DNA of 64,000 nucleotides. Origin: Pyrocephalus nanus. Taxonomy: Eukaryota > Chordata > Aves > Passeriformes > Tyrannidae. A model generated the notes under the pieces. The model saw only the letters and a list, made by a program, of their open reading frames with translations. It ran no database searches and was not told the DNA's origin. The DNA lies in assembly GCA_038380795.1 (NCBI GenBank), contig CM076267.1, forward strand, positions 13,127,501 through 13,191,500. Direction: 5' to 3'. This document shows positions 40,620 through 53,266 of the stretch, one piece after another. Position 1 is the first letter of the stretch, and each line of letters starts with the position of its first letter. Made by a program: the position numbers and the translations under genes.

Positions 40620-41345
40620 AAATGGCACCATTTATTTTTTGGAAAACAGCTCCTTTTTTTATAATATAAACATATTTTTTTGAAAATAATTTTTCAATTC
40701 AAGTTTATCAAGATATTTTTGATTGTATTATAACATATATATAGCATTCAATATGTAAAATAGCTATAAGGAGAGAATAGAAATTCTTTTGAACAATTCA
40801 TATATATAAAATAATACAACATATGAGATATACAAAAATAAATATGAAAGTAGTATTTGAACCAATTTGTATTTTTTATATAAATACTTAATTTTATATA
40901 AATTAGTTAAAATGATTCTTTTATTTTTATTTGTATATAGCATACATTGTACCATTATCTATAACTTTGAATACATGAATTGGTCATAAGAATATCTATT
41001 TTTTATATAGATACCATAATACTGCATGATTTTTGGATCTCATCCAACATAATAAGCATTTTATTCAAATGTTATCTTCTTGCTTTTTCAGCTCAGTGTT
41101 TTAATGGATACAAATGTGGCATTAATAGCTCAAAAATGATTAATGGATAATATTTCAAGATATAAATAACAAAAGCAATTAAAAAAACAATGATAGATTG
41201 CCTTTTTCTTAAATGAAATCACTTTTGCTTTATGCACTATGCATTACCAATTAACAAGGTTATTGTATGTTGGGAAAAAATTGATATAAACTCACATATA
41301 TCAGAAAAAAATCAACTGAAATAACACAAACGACAATAAAAAACT
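40620..41345. other. strongly AT-rich block
   Basis: This is visibly the most AT-rich segment of the window, with many TATATA, TTTATATA and poly-T stretches (for example 40730-40745 and 40798-40812). There is no gene. Such DNA can be a duplex-unwinding or matrix-attachment type sequence, but nothing here proves that. Confidence 0.6.
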
Positions 41346-41849
41346 ATTTGAAAGCAATTTAAAACACACAGAGGATTCCATAAGGAAGGGTTAATGAATC
41401 TAATTTGATGACACAAACCTTACTGGCATTAGAATTAAGTCAATAAACAAACTGGAAAAATTTTAGGGAAAACTATTGACTCTGAAATTCTCTTTTGTTA
41501 TATCCTGAAGGATGCAGTGAAGGGCATTGCTGAAGGGATCAAATCACTCTCTCAGTTCTAAGCATTCTTTAGCCATCTTACATCAAGTCCAGGCCTGCCT
41601 GGTAGAGTCATAGCCAATTTCTTTATTGTAAAAACAAGTCAGAATAAGGCTCATAAAACTCTGAGAGTCTTAAGAAACTCTCAAAGTTGAAGTTAAAAGG
41701 AAGATTTAAGCAAATAAGTGCTGTGTGCTTTCGCATACCTTTGAATTTGCTCAACACTGTAAGTCACTATTCCTTATGACTGGTATACACGTAACGGGAC
41801 AATTCGTTACACACAGTTCCCCAAATACTTTTATATAGCAAGAAAGACT
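41346..41849. other. unique non-coding stretch
   Basis: No recognisable feature is present before the GATA array. Confidence 0.6.

Positions 41850-41914
<65 letters not shown>
41850..41914 (+). repeat. (GATA)16 microsatellite
   Basis: Sixteen uninterrupted GATA units, then a partial unit. Perfect arrays of this length are normally length-polymorphic. The minus-strand reading (TATC) gives a meaningless repeated Ser-Ile-Tyr-Leu ORF that should not be annotated. Confidence 0.98.
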
Positions 41915-41915
<1 letters not shown>

Positions 41916-42300
41916 AAGTTGCTGTTATTTTTTGAGCCATGCACAGGTAGTGACGGTCACCCATAGACTGGTAGAAGTGTTGTGTTACCATTATATGAGC
42001 AGTGTGCTACCACAGACAGGCAAGCCAAACATGTTTTGGGCTCTGAACCTGAAAAAATGCCCAGTCATCCCTTCAGTGAGATTTGTAATTTGCTTAATGC
42101 AAATTAGTTGAAAAGTGTCATAAGGGTGAGAGAGGAAGCAGCAGTGGCAGGTGGCTTCTAGGGAGGGATTTACACAGAAAATGCGAATTGGTGCATGTCA
42201 GTGAATTTAAAGGCAAGAAGTTTCTTTCCTTTCTGAGGTGGTGTAGTTATTCCCCTGAAACTAAGGTACCTTGCCTTCCCAAACTGCCCCTTCATTAGGA
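41915..42300. other. unique non-coding stretch
   Basis: No identifiable feature. Confidence 0.6.
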
Positions 42301-42710
42301 GGCCTCCTTACCTTGTTCAGAAGTTCAAAGTGATGCCCATCATACTAAGCTACCACTTCTTGGCAGGGCTTGAAGGAAGAGACTCAGAGTCTGGTCATCC
42401 AGATGAGGATAGATGTGTGATTCCCAGTCTGCCCCTGTCCCTTGGCATCCTTCCAGAGCAAACCAAGATGTGTGGGGGTTGCAACTGGGTGGGCCCCACT
42501 GAAGTCCAAGTGAGGGGGCAAGACATATCTTCCAGATGCCCAGCCTAAAAAGGCACATCATTTCTTACCTGCTGGGTCTCAGCCCAACCTGGGACACCCC
42601 TCTTGAAGAATGGGGGATTTGCAGATACTGGTTTCTCCAATGCTTTACACAGTGTGACCCTAGAGCTCTATGAAAGCTAATAAAGAAATGTTTTGGTCCT
42701 TCGAATCCTT
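42301..42710 (+). other. GC-richer patch ending in AATAAA
   Basis: About 400 bp less AT-rich than its surroundings, followed by AATAAA (42679-42684) and a T/G-rich 'gaaatgttttggtccttc' stretch. That resembles the 3' end of a transcript or the R region of an LTR. I found no matching inverted termini, target duplication or coding frame, so the identity is open. Confidence 0.25.
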
Positions 42711-43667
42711 CATGATTTAGATGTGTTTTGTTGCTCTGCTTTCATGAATGCAGCAACCTGATACTTCTGTGGAGGATTGTACAGCTAAAAACTTTCCCTA
42801 GCTTTTGATGAATGATCTTCTTTATAGCCATTTCCTCATCTTTTGATGAAAGCCTTCATGAGAATAGATAAATATTGTACTATTTCATTTTCTTGACACA
42901 ATCTTTGTTACATGAATGAGGCAGTAACTTTTAGTGTCTTGTGCCTCCTGTGAATTATAGAAATCTGCTGTTAAGTTTCTGACCTTTTCAGTGGGATGTG
43001 TTTCCAATAGAGGCCATTCCACTCTATTTTATCAGCTTCACTTAATTTGTGGAGAAGAGTCATGTTCAAGTGAAAACAGTTGAAAGTACTCTTTTGTGCT
43101 TACAGGATGGTATTTCACGAGTGATATTCAGGATTAACACTCTGATGCTTTAGCAGATGAGAAAATGGAAGATCATGTAAGCAGAACTGTATTCCCACAG
43201 CAACAACAGGATGAGGCACATACCTACTGTAGGTCTGTTAATAAGCTGACACAGGTAATCTGGCACTTCTTTCTGGATGAGAACACAAATATATCCAAAC
43301 ATCTTCTCATAGACATATAACCAGTGGTTGCATTATATTTGTGTATCTTTAAATAGCAACAGCATAAATAACAAACAATTCCAACAGCAACAACATAAAT
43401 AACAAACAACACAATTTTAAGACCTAGTCCTCAGAGTCCCTTACTTTAACCAAAGAATGACATTACTGACTTAAAGGAGTAACTTCAAAAATGACTAGTG
43501 CTTTTCTAGGGAATCATGCCCTTAATAACAATATTAATTAAGAGCTTAATTTAATGTAGTTTGCTCAGATCTAAACCTGAAACACAAGTTGAGATACAAA
43601 ATACTGGATGGTGATCCTCAGATTTGAGTCTCATAGTTTGTATGCTAACATGCATTGGGCACTAAAC
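42711..43667. other. unique non-coding stretch
   Basis: Nothing recognised. An AACAACA/ATAACAAACAA-type short repeat occurs near 43367-43411. Confidence 0.6.
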
Positions 43668-43717
43668 CAACAGGTCTCCAGAGGTCTCTTCCAACCCCAA
43701 GCATTCTGTGATTCTGT
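43668..43717 (+). mobile_element. CR1 LINE 3' tail, short
   Basis: Fifty bases reading 'ggtctccagaggtctcttcc' + 'aaccccaagcattctgtgat' + 'tctgt', the exact layout of a CR1 3' terminus. The 5' side is severely truncated, as is usual for CR1. Confidence 0.9.
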
Positions 43718-44759
43718 AAAACTTCTTCCCTGACACTAAAAAGAATTTCCTCTTTATCGATTTTCATTAGAATAGGGATTAATGTTAACAACTGAAGTGT
43801 TAAAAACCTGATTATTTAATTAATTAAAGTGGTTTTGCCTTTTTGCTTGGTATAATTCAATTCATCATTTAACAGAAGTTCAATTCATGTTATGTATAAG
43901 ATATGAGGTTTAGAGATTCAGAGGTGGTTCATATTCATAAACACTAGAGTAAATAGTAGATGAACTACCAGAAACCACAGCCTGGGACTTCTTATCCTCC
44001 TTAGTATGTGTTTGATAAGAGTTTCACAGAGAAGTTCATCTAACTCCTAAAACAAGCCATAGTACAGAGAAGTGAGCTAATTGTAGAGCTTAGTACTTGA
44101 AATCAACTGCTCACCCAAAAACAACCTCTGTGCTGCCTATTTATTTTTAGCCACTGCACAATTAACACTCCATTAAATATTACACCTGCAGTGCTTTTTC
44201 CTTTCAATCTGTTGCTGAGTCTTTCAGTCTCTGCACATATTAAACAAGTGTGCTCCAGAATCTCATTCTTTTTTTTTAATCTTATTCAAGTTTTTGATAA
44301 CTGTTATTGACAACTGTCTAAGGCTAAAGACTACACTTTGTTTTCAAAATATATGCTAGAAAAGATCATAAAATGATATTTTGCTTGTTTTTTTTTCCGT
44401 TGCTTCAGATATGTATGGATAGATAGACTACATCTGTGTTCGTGTATTCTTTCTGGATTTTGCTTCAATAAAATATATGCAATATTTTTTGGCACTGATT
44501 CTTGGTTTTCCATAGGAAATCTAAAGCATTAGCAATCCTACCCTATGGTGTTACCTTCACGTGGCTCTTCTGTGGTTAATCCTATAGAGGTGGAATAAAG
44601 GTTTATGCACAGTACTACCCCATATACAGCTCAAACATTTTATTTAGAAAACCCACCACATACCCCACTTTCTCAATTCTCTTTCATCCTTCTTTCTGAT
44701 CACTGACACTGAAACACAATTTTTCATAATTTCTAAGCTGTCAAGCTTGTTATTTTTTC
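43718..44759. other. unique AT-rich non-coding stretch
   Basis: No recognisable element or gene. Confidence 0.6.
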
Positions 44760-45180
44760 TGAGTTCCCCCCAACACCACTACTCCCCCTTTCTCTGGGGA
44801 TGTTCCTTCGGGGGGCAGATGGGCTCCCACTTCCCTTGCAGAAAAGTCCACTGTAGCATTTTCAGACCAGCCTTGTGCTGGGACTGAACCTGCTTTGCTT
44901 GCGTGAAGCCAGTACCAAGGTTAGATTTTGACCTGCTCGCAGTCAGGGCAGGACAGGTGTAAACAGGTTCTGTTTCCTTCTGACCTGGAAACAGCAAGCC
45001 GTGGCTAGAACAGCACTCGGCTCCTGAACCCACTTGGGGCTGTCAAATTGGCCATGGATGTGAAGATGTTTGGCTGGCAGGGCACATGGGTAGAGTGCTC
45101 AAATCGGCCTGCTGAAGCCCACATAAGCACACCTCGAGTAAAGCCCGTCAGGAGGGAAAAACATACTGGACATTTATTTA
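44760..45180. other. GC- and CpG-richer patch, unidentified
   Basis: Roughly eight CpG dinucleotides occur within about 400 bp (for example in cttcgggg, ttgcgtg, gctcgca, agccgtg, cactcgg, aatcggcc, cctcgag, gcccgtc), while surrounding sequence is nearly CpG-free. An 84-codon minus-strand frame (44779-45033) has no recognisable features. It could be a younger unrecognised insertion or a regulatory element. Confidence 0.35.
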
Positions 45181-48100
45181 AAGGTTGTTGAACCAAGCTC
45201 TGTGTCCACAGAGTTAGCCACTAATATTGTTTCCCCAGTCTACAGCTTTAGCAAAGACCTTTACAGGAAAATTTACTGCACACATGCTTTAATTCCTTGT
45301 AAACCAAAAGCAAACAGTTTAATCCTTGTTGGCATTACTTGTGCTTTATTTGTCAGAGGGAAACAGAGAGGTGCAATTAACTGTCATGTTTTGCATGGAC
45401 AACTGGTTCACAGAGAAATAAAATAAATAAAGGTTAATGAAACTTAAGGCCCACATTGCATCCCAGATTGAAGCTTTTATTTTTAGTTTGAATGATGTCT
45501 TATTTCAAAAGGGCCTCCCAGTAGGGTCTCAAAAGAGAAAGGTCTTTAAATCCTATTGCCAACCCTCTCTTCTCCCTTGCTTAAGTAACTTCAATTTGAA
45601 CTTCACAAATTACATTTGAAACTGCTTACACATTATTGTAATGAAGAAAGGGAAACAAATCACACCTCTTCCATGAGTCTGCCAGAGCTTTTCTTTTCTC
45701 AAACATCAAAATCTCCTGCTTTCTACACACCAGATGGCAATGTCTTCAGACAACTTTCAGCCTTGTAATGACAGAGCACTGTGGTGTTACATGGACCCCT
45801 GATTTAAATCCCAAACAGCCTGGGTTTTATTCAGATCACCAGAAAAGGCTGTTCCAATACAGAAACAGCCAGACGACTGCCTCACATCTTTAAATCTGGA
45901 GACTGTTACAACATATGCTACAGCCAGTTTGGACTGCTGCTGGGAGAGGTGGCCAAGTTCCTAGTTCTCTGCAGAGAGTTCTTACACCAGACAGCTATAA
46001 ATAAGGCAATAAATTTTTACTGTATTTATGTAAAAAGTAGGAAAAATTTATCTTCTTATCATTTGACTTATATTCAGACCTAATTATCAAAGTAAAAAGT
46101 GAGTATTAAGAAGCTTTCATGAATTTTTGCATTTGTCAGACATGAGGAAACAAAAGGTGTTGGTAAAAAAGGAAAAGAAACTTTCATGTTTCTGAACTTG
46201 ATTGAGTGCATTATGAACATCACAGCAGGTTCCCTCTTGAGCAAGGCATGACTCACCTCATTTGCCCACACCTACTGCCTCTCCCCTGCATGACATTAAA
46301 TAAACTTCTGAAAAAGTGCCTAGTTACTACCAGAAATTCAATTCATCATATTGAAGAGAGAAAAGAAATATCAACCTTTTTAAGCTTTTGTGTTTCTTCC
46401 TCCAGCTCCCACCACCTCTTTTTCTGGTTCTTAATTTGAATAGATTTGCATTCGGGGGCCTTTCAAGAAAGATAAATTGAATTAGGTGCCCACATCTGAT
46501 TGGTATTCATCATACCAGTTTGAAAATTGCCACAAAAGAGTTTGAAGAAATCAGAACATCTGACTCTTTTTTGACACCTTGTTTTCTTTTTTTACTATCT
46601 TTTCCTCATTTTCCACTGAAAGACTTTCTCCTCTTGACTTCTGGCATGTCTTTCACCATCTCCCTCTACCGTCTCTTCTGTTCTGGGCTCCTAGTAAGGA
46701 TTTTTAAATTTCTGGTCTAATTTGGCTATATTAGTCTTCATCACATAACTGTCTGTACCTGTTTGCTACTAAGTTATGTAACTTATTCTCTTATTATCCC
46801 TGTTGTTATATGTGGACATCATATTTTTAGATCTCACTTTTTATCTCCCCAGTTTGGGAGCCTGTTACATGTTTTTAAGACAGAAGAGTTCTCTTTTTGA
46901 TAGCAGAGGCAAATCTGCTGCATGTTTTGCAGACAAAGGGGGAATTAGAAGCATCTGCAAATAAGGAGACCAGAGTCTGATCTCCAAGGTCAGTAATAGA
47001 TTACTGCAAATAGTGGGCACTTGATGAACATTGGGTAGAAGGAGATGTTAAGAGGAACTGGACATTCCAGAAAAACTCAGAGAAAACTACTTGTGGAAAC
47101 ATATGATTAGGGGCCTAGAGATGTGTTGTTTGAAGTTCTACCACTAAGAGTAACTTCAGAGTTCTTGATGAAGAAGACAAATAACCTAGAGAAACTATAA
47201 TGTCAGAGCACATATCCAAGGAAGGGGAAATCCTCTTTAAGTTGTGTGTATAAGGTATTTGTGACACCAAAACTAAAATGAGATGGCCATGTGTTAGGGT
47301 GGGATGAGTACTTCCCTGTTCTGTTATCCAAGGCACGAGTCATTTGGAGTAATGAGGATGAGGGGAACAGCATCACAGGCTATCCCTCTCACCTTCCCCA
47401 GAAGGAAAGGCATTTTAATACTTTCATTGACACATATTTAATACATTCGTTAATAGGAGAACCATCTAAATTTCCCATCTTTCACATGTCCCCTACACAA
47501 CCACCCCCAACCCTATGCCTTCTTTTGCCCTCAGAGATTTCTAAATAGTCTTCTCTTCAATTTAGAAGACACAGCTGTTTCCTGGGAAGGAACACACACA
47601 TGAAATAAATTAGAAAAAAAATATGACTTCAGGAGTCATTAGAATCTTCAAAAGACATCTCAATTACTTCTTTAGTGAAGAAAGCAAAGGGAATAGTGTG
47701 AAGAAAATAAAGTGAATTAAAATGAGGAAATCAAACAGAAACCAGCCTAGTGGAATCCCTGCGGTCTTTCTTTGCTTGTTTGTTATTACTTCTTAACAAG
47801 TGTATTTGAACCATTTCCATCTATTGTAATTTTTCAACAATATTCCATTAGGATGTGAAAAACCGTCCATTTAGGCATGAAGAATATGTTTCATTTAATT
47901 TCATTTCATTATTTAGTACATTTGGAAGAGATTTATCACGATTAATCTCAAGAGGAAGAAAATGAATTAGATACCTTTGGTGTAAATCAGCTTTGTAGAT
48001 GATAAACTCAACAGTTTTGTCTGGCTAATTGCAAAGGCAAGTTTGCCAAAATATGTGTCGCCCTCTCTAAAACCTGTGTTTGAAACCCTTTTCCTCTTCA

Positions 48101-48825
48101 GTATTTTAAATTGAAACATGTACTTAATTTTAAGCATCCAATTTTTGAAGCATGAGCTTCAGCATTGCCTAGAAGGATGACAGATTTAGGTATGTTGAAG
48201 TGCCTTTCTGATGTCTAATTTTTTAATTTTATAGTAGCCATCATTCTACTCTCCAACCACATACGGTTTGTTATAGTCTGAAGGTCTGACTCTTTATACC
48301 TCTTTAAAGTTTTTTTTTTTTAATCTGACTTTTTACAGCTTCTAAGGACATAGTTTGACTTGTGTTGCTTGTGCCAGAGTCCCAAGTTCATGCAGACACA
48401 GCCTATATGCTTTCAGGGCCCCCACCACAAGACATAATTTGCAGCTCATCTGCATCATTTGCAGTGATGTTGCATGATTGCATCCGTCTTGAAAGTGGTG
48501 CTGGTACTTTGAGCCCAGTTTGGCTGCCAGGTAAGTGAAAGCAGTGTGCTCACACTCATAGCATGCTCACTTATGCCTGATCTTAATGACCTTGAATTAG
48601 TATTTCATACTTATGGCAGATCTTAATGTAAAGTTTGGTTTACTTACAGGAACCAGTACCTAAATCATGGATTATGCATGCTACTCATTTTAAATGAGGC
48701 CTAAAATGATGCGAACTCCACACTTCAGTTCCTCAGCAGGTGTTGAGACAAAAAGAAGTTCATGAAATTATATTACATTTATACTGACCAGGGATTAAAT
48801 CTAAATCCTTCTTAAGATACAGCAC
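45181..48825. other. unique non-coding stretch
   Basis: Only simple features are seen: a T run at 48310-48321 and a TTTCATT short repeat near 47889-47911. No credible coding frame. Confidence 0.6.
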
Positions 48826-49073
48826 TGAATCATAGAATTGTAGAATTAGCCAGATTGGAAAGGACCTCTGAGATCATCAAGTCCAACCCTTGATCCAACA
48901 CTGCTGTGGTTACTAGACCATGGCACTCAGTGCCACATCCAGTCTCATCTTAAAACCTATAGGGACAGAGAATCTACCCCTTCCCTGGGCAGCCCATTCC
49001 AGTGCCTGATTACCCTCTCTGTAAAGAATGGTGATTTTCTTTCCTGGTGCTTGGGAGGCTAGGGCTGTTCTCC
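48826..49073 (-). mobile_element. CR1 LINE, 3' fragment
   Basis: The plus strand begins 'gaatcatagaattgtagaat', then 'ggaaaggacctctgagatca' + 'tcaagtccaaccc', 'tagaccatggcactcagtgc', 'ccttccctgggcagcccatt' + 'ccagtgcc' and 'ctctgtaaagaa'. This is the reverse complement of a CR1 3' end. After 'gtaaagaa' roughly 30 bases of the consensus seem to be deleted. Subfamily signature is shared with 24238-24343. Confidence 0.95.
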
Positions 49074-50101
49074 AGACTAAAGGCCATTTTCATTAATTTT
49101 ATATTATCTTGCAATGGGATGAAATATTATGAACAATAAAAGCGATTTTTTTCCTCAGCTTCAATTTCATCCCAAAAGGATATTTACTGCAATAAATAAT
49201 GTGACATACAGCTGGCTTGATCAAAGGTAATCGGGTTTTGATATTAAAGTTACAACAAAATTCTTCCTTCCCTGTCTATAACACGTTTTCCAGGGAATTT
49301 CCTTTATTTACCCCTTGCCAAATAAAAAACTTTCTATGTTATGAAAAGGTTTTTCCTTATTCTTCCTCTTCTCAGCCACTCCCCTAACTGGAACTGAAGC
49401 TGCAGGGTAGGCCAGAATGGCTGCTTAACAGATTGACCAGTGGCCAACTTTTATCTGCAACAAAAACCTTTACTAACAACTTGACTGTAGTAATTGTGAT
49501 TATAATTCCTTTGAACCAGTTCACCATTCCAAAATACAGGATCCCAAATTTAATTAAAAATAATTAAACAATGTCTAAATTGGCCAGATAAACTGAATCC
49601 CTAATGTGAAGTGCTCTTTGCGGTTAATGAACCATTCCCCTGACAGTAAAAGCTTGGTACAAAATCACTGCCGTCCAATAATAACACTGTTCTTTATTAT
49701 TATGATTATTTCTTGCTATAGTACAGCTTAAGGGGAAAGATGATTCATTAATAAATTCCTATTATTTTTTCTAATTCTGATAATTACTGCCTTTCCATTT
49801 TGTATCAGCATGATGTCTGGATTCAAAGGTTAAGCAACCAGCCCTAAATATCTGGTGGGCCTACTGCACACCTCAGGATATTGTATCCATGGAAATATAA
49901 GAATGACACAGAGATGTTCTGTCAGTCTCTGAGGTTTTCCGCTTGAAATATGGACTGAGTTTATGATATATTACATCAAAGCTGATGCTAGAACTTTGTA
50001 GTTTTCACTCCTGGGAGAAGTATTAACGTAAAAGACTTGAAAATAGTATGGAGAAATGAGAGAAAAGGGACATTCTTTTCCCCCAGAGATACTGAGCTTT
50101 T
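49074..50101. other. unique AT-rich stretch between two CR1 copies
   Basis: No gene. The part at about 49536-49760 has several TAATTA/ATTAA and ACAATG-type words and no repeat signature. It is discussed as a possible conserved non-coding element, on weak grounds. Confidence 0.5.
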
Positions 50102-50471
50102 CACAGAATAGTTTAGGCTGACAAAGACCTTTAGGATCATCGAGTCAAACCCTTAACCCATCACTGTCCAGTTCACAACTAGATCATGTCCCTAAGTGTC
50201 ACAACTACAAGTCTTTTAAATACCTCGAGGAATGGTGTCTCTAGCCCTTCCCTGGGCAGCTTGTTCCAATGCTCGACAATTGTCTCAGTGAATAAGAGTT
50301 TCTTAATATTCAATCTAAACCTCCACTGGTGCAGCTTGAGGCCATATCCTATTATCCTATCACTTGTTACTTGGGATAAGAAACTGTCCCCCACCTGGCT
50401 ACAACACGCTTTCAGGTAGACACAGAGAGTGATAAGGTCTCCCCTGAGCCTCCTTCTCCCAGGTCAAACAA
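50102..50471 (-). mobile_element. CR1 LINE, 370-bp 3' fragment with ORF remnant
   Basis: Reverse-complement CR1: the plus strand starts 'cacagaatagtttaggctga', then 'aggatcatcgagtcaaaccc', 'cccttccctgggcagcttgt' + 'tccaatgctcg', 'ctggtgcagcttgaggccat', 'cccacctggctacaac' and 'tgagcctccttctcccagg'. A 71-codon minus-strand frame (50179-50394) keeps the familiar C-terminal CR1 polyprotein wording around HWNKLPREGLETP and LEVFKRLV. It is a dead transposon remnant, not a host gene. Confidence 0.95.
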
Positions 50472-52435
50472 TGTCAGAGACTGGGCTAACTATAAATGTG
50501 ATTTTGGCATGGACAAGTATGTGTGTAAGCATTAAAGTATGTGATTAAAATAAATCTTTAAATTGCTTGTGCAACAACTTGACCAACAGACTTCCTCATG
50601 CTGAATAGACACAGTAGGAGGCAGGATTACTCTAAAGAACATTTTGTAGAATCCTCCTTTATCTCACTTTTGATCAATTCAACAGGCTTGATTATCAAAC
50701 TGCCTTAAATTTAGGGACCTTTTGAAATGTAATGTGCTTTGAATGGACACATACACAAAGTACCATGTCTTGCTTAGTCTTTACAGTACAGTGAAAGTAA
50801 AACAGTTGGTGGTTATGGACAGTATTTCCAAAAGGATAAATCAGATCTTATCTACTACTGAAAAGATGAAGCACAGGTAAAAATGGACAAAATGCTTCAC
50901 ACTTCTTACTTAAGGATATGTCCTCAATAGCAGCCAACAGCGAATGCTTACAGTCACACCTCGACAATTTGCTAGTCCTCTGTACAATCTACAATTTTTA
51001 GTTTCCAAAATAATATGCACATCTCTTCCCAAAATCTTTTAATTAACAACTCTGTTAAACAAGTTTTCTCCCACTGTTATGAGCATGAAGTGCTCTGGTT
51101 AGAAGCTTAGTCTGAATTGTCCAGAATAAGCATTCTCTTGCAAAGCTGTCACATGCAAAAAAATACACAACTGCCTGTATTTACTTCAGCAACTTCCTAA
51201 TCTCATGGATGATATGTTTTAGAGATTCTTAGGGGTATAAAGAATTGTCTTCTATGGTAGAAAACCTATTGATGGTGGCATGAAAATATAACATAAAGCT
51301 GAGTAAAAGTAAAGTGTGGCTGTGTGAGTTCAGCTGTGAAATCATGAAGCTGCTAGGTTCAGGTAACAGCTCTTACTCTCTTTCTGATATATGCCACTGG
51401 CTATCACCACATGCTTTATATAAACCAAGATATTGTCAAGAGAGAGCTAAAAAAGTAATTAGCTCCTATTTCAGAAATAATATAGAGCAGAACACTGCCC
51501 TGGACTGGAGTGCTGAGCATCTTCAGCTTCTTTGGCTGCAGCTTGGGAGAGGAGGAAGCATAGTGCTGGCAAGCAGCCAGTGCAAGGTCTTGGTCTGAAG
51601 CAACCTGTGTAAATGTAAGGCAAGATAGACTGTGACTTTCAACTTATTAAACAGTATGTATGGATTAGTATTTATACTAACTGTGGCCCTGAGGCTTAAT
51701 ACTGAAATCCTTAAGATAAATTCTTACAAATTAAATAATGAAATATGACAGACACATAAAACATTCCATGGACATAAAACAGCAAAAAAAATCTTGACCT
51801 GACATCATTAACAACTTGATGGGAAAATTGAAACTGGCTTGTCATACCTCATTTAGAAGATTGTCTCTAAACCTGCAAAATCCTACACAACGCCAATGAG
51901 GCATCCCAGGCTACATCTATGTGAGACTGAACAGGCAATGAGTTCTCTTTCAAACCTCTCCCTGCCTCAAAATGCTGGACCCTGGTTTAGATCCCAGCTC
52001 CAGACCTACAGACATAGGCACAGAGCTTGTTGCAGCACTACTTGGCCCATGATATTACTTCTTAGAATGGAAATTCTTCTGTAATGTTAGCTTGTCATGC
52101 TCATTAAAGCCAGTGTCTTAATGTCTGATGTCTTTCCCTAATGCAGAATGGATTGCATTGTTGCTGCCTCTGGAGTCTGTTGAGAAGGTAAAACTCAGTC
52201 ATAAGCAGTGTCAGATCAGAAATCCGGAAAGGATAGAGAAATACTGAGTTTTCAAGATGGATACTTGGATAGAAAACAGAAGGTGAAAGACATTTTATAA
52301 AAACTGCCATAAGCAAACATTGAAGTGGATGCATTACTGATGTCTGTCCTTCAGTTTTCCATTTCTGCACCAGGGACTATATCACAACCAAAGGACTTTT
52401 GTAATTCCCTCTCTATAAAGAGGAATACAAGCAGT
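50472..52435. other. unique non-coding stretch
   Basis: No repeat or coding family was recognised. The 94-codon frame at 51314-51598 is featureless. Confidence 0.6.
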
Positions 52436-52510
52436 AGGAGATTAACTGCCTAATGTGAGAGAAGCTCAGCCTAGGAATCTGAACACTCAGCTTAATGCCT
52501 TAACTACCAA
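52436..52510 (+). repeat. possible MIR-like fragment
   Basis: The sequence 'gagagaagctcagcctagga' + 'atctgaacactcagcttaat' + 'gccttaactacc' resembles the MIR 3' half (GAACCCAGG..CTGACTCC..TGCTCTTAACCACTA). It is weak and short. Confidence 0.3.
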
Positions 52511-53213
52511 GGTTATTTTCCTCAGAGACCTCTAAACTGTACCAGAGTCCAAATGCTGGCCTTTTCTTTGGCATTCCTTTCAGTAAAAAGCCATAATTTT
52601 GTTATATAAAATTCCAAGTGGGAGGCTTTGTCTTTTGTTGTTGTTGTTATTGTTGTAAATAGCACAAAATCTTGTGTCATCTCACCAACTTCATAAAAAC
52701 CTGTCCCAGCAAGACCCTGCAGAATAAGTAAAATCCTCTTCCAGTATACATATTTCCAACATTTTTCCTGTCCTCTATCATTGTGACCAAGACAAAAAAC
52801 CAAAACAAAATAGGCCTCATAAATGCTAGATATGACTCTGATGTACTAGGGGGCAACTCCTTCCACTAGAAGCACTTTCATACCTCTCTACCACTGTGGT
52901 AGCAGGAGTACCTGCTGAAGTATCGTTTTGTTCTTTGGAGGGATGACAAAGTCCAACTGGATCCACCTGATCTGTCTGGCAGAGTCAGGACTCCATTGCA
53001 GCTTCTTTGAAAGATATTAACATGTTTTCAGTGTACCAAGACACGGCAGCAATGTAATGCCAGTGTATTAAACTTAATTCGAGTCTCAATTTAATCCACA
53101 ACTCTTCTTGCCTTATTGAGACTTCAGGATTCAATTCTTTCCCTTATTTTGTTAAAGCAAGTGAAATGTTATTGCCATTATAAGTGCAAAGCCCATACAT
53201 TGATCTTTCCTAG
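52511..53213. other. unique non-coding stretch with TTG repeat
   Basis: A short (TTG)n run lies at about 52634-52656. Nothing else is identified. Confidence 0.6.
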
Positions 53214-53266
53214 CTCTATTAAAGTTAATGGAAAACTTACTATTAACTCTGTTTGGAATTCACTCA
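53214..53266. repeat. palindromic-core ancient amniote repeat, copy 3
   Basis: The words 'ctctattaaagttaatggaa' + 'aacttactattaactctgtt' fit the self-complementary core AAGTCAATGGAAAA..CTCCCATTGACTT seen in copies near 12.0 and 60.9 kb. It is highly diverged. Confidence 0.35.

Noticed and set aside
41767..41991. Minus-strand ORF with a repeated Ser-Ile-Tyr-Leu motif
   Set aside because: It is a direct translation of the GATA microsatellite.
50179..50394. 71-codon minus-strand ORF with an apparently protein-like C-terminal sequence
   Set aside because: The wording is the familiar C-terminal end of CR1 LINE ORF2, and the DNA around it is a CR1 3' fragment. It is a transposon relic, not a host gene.
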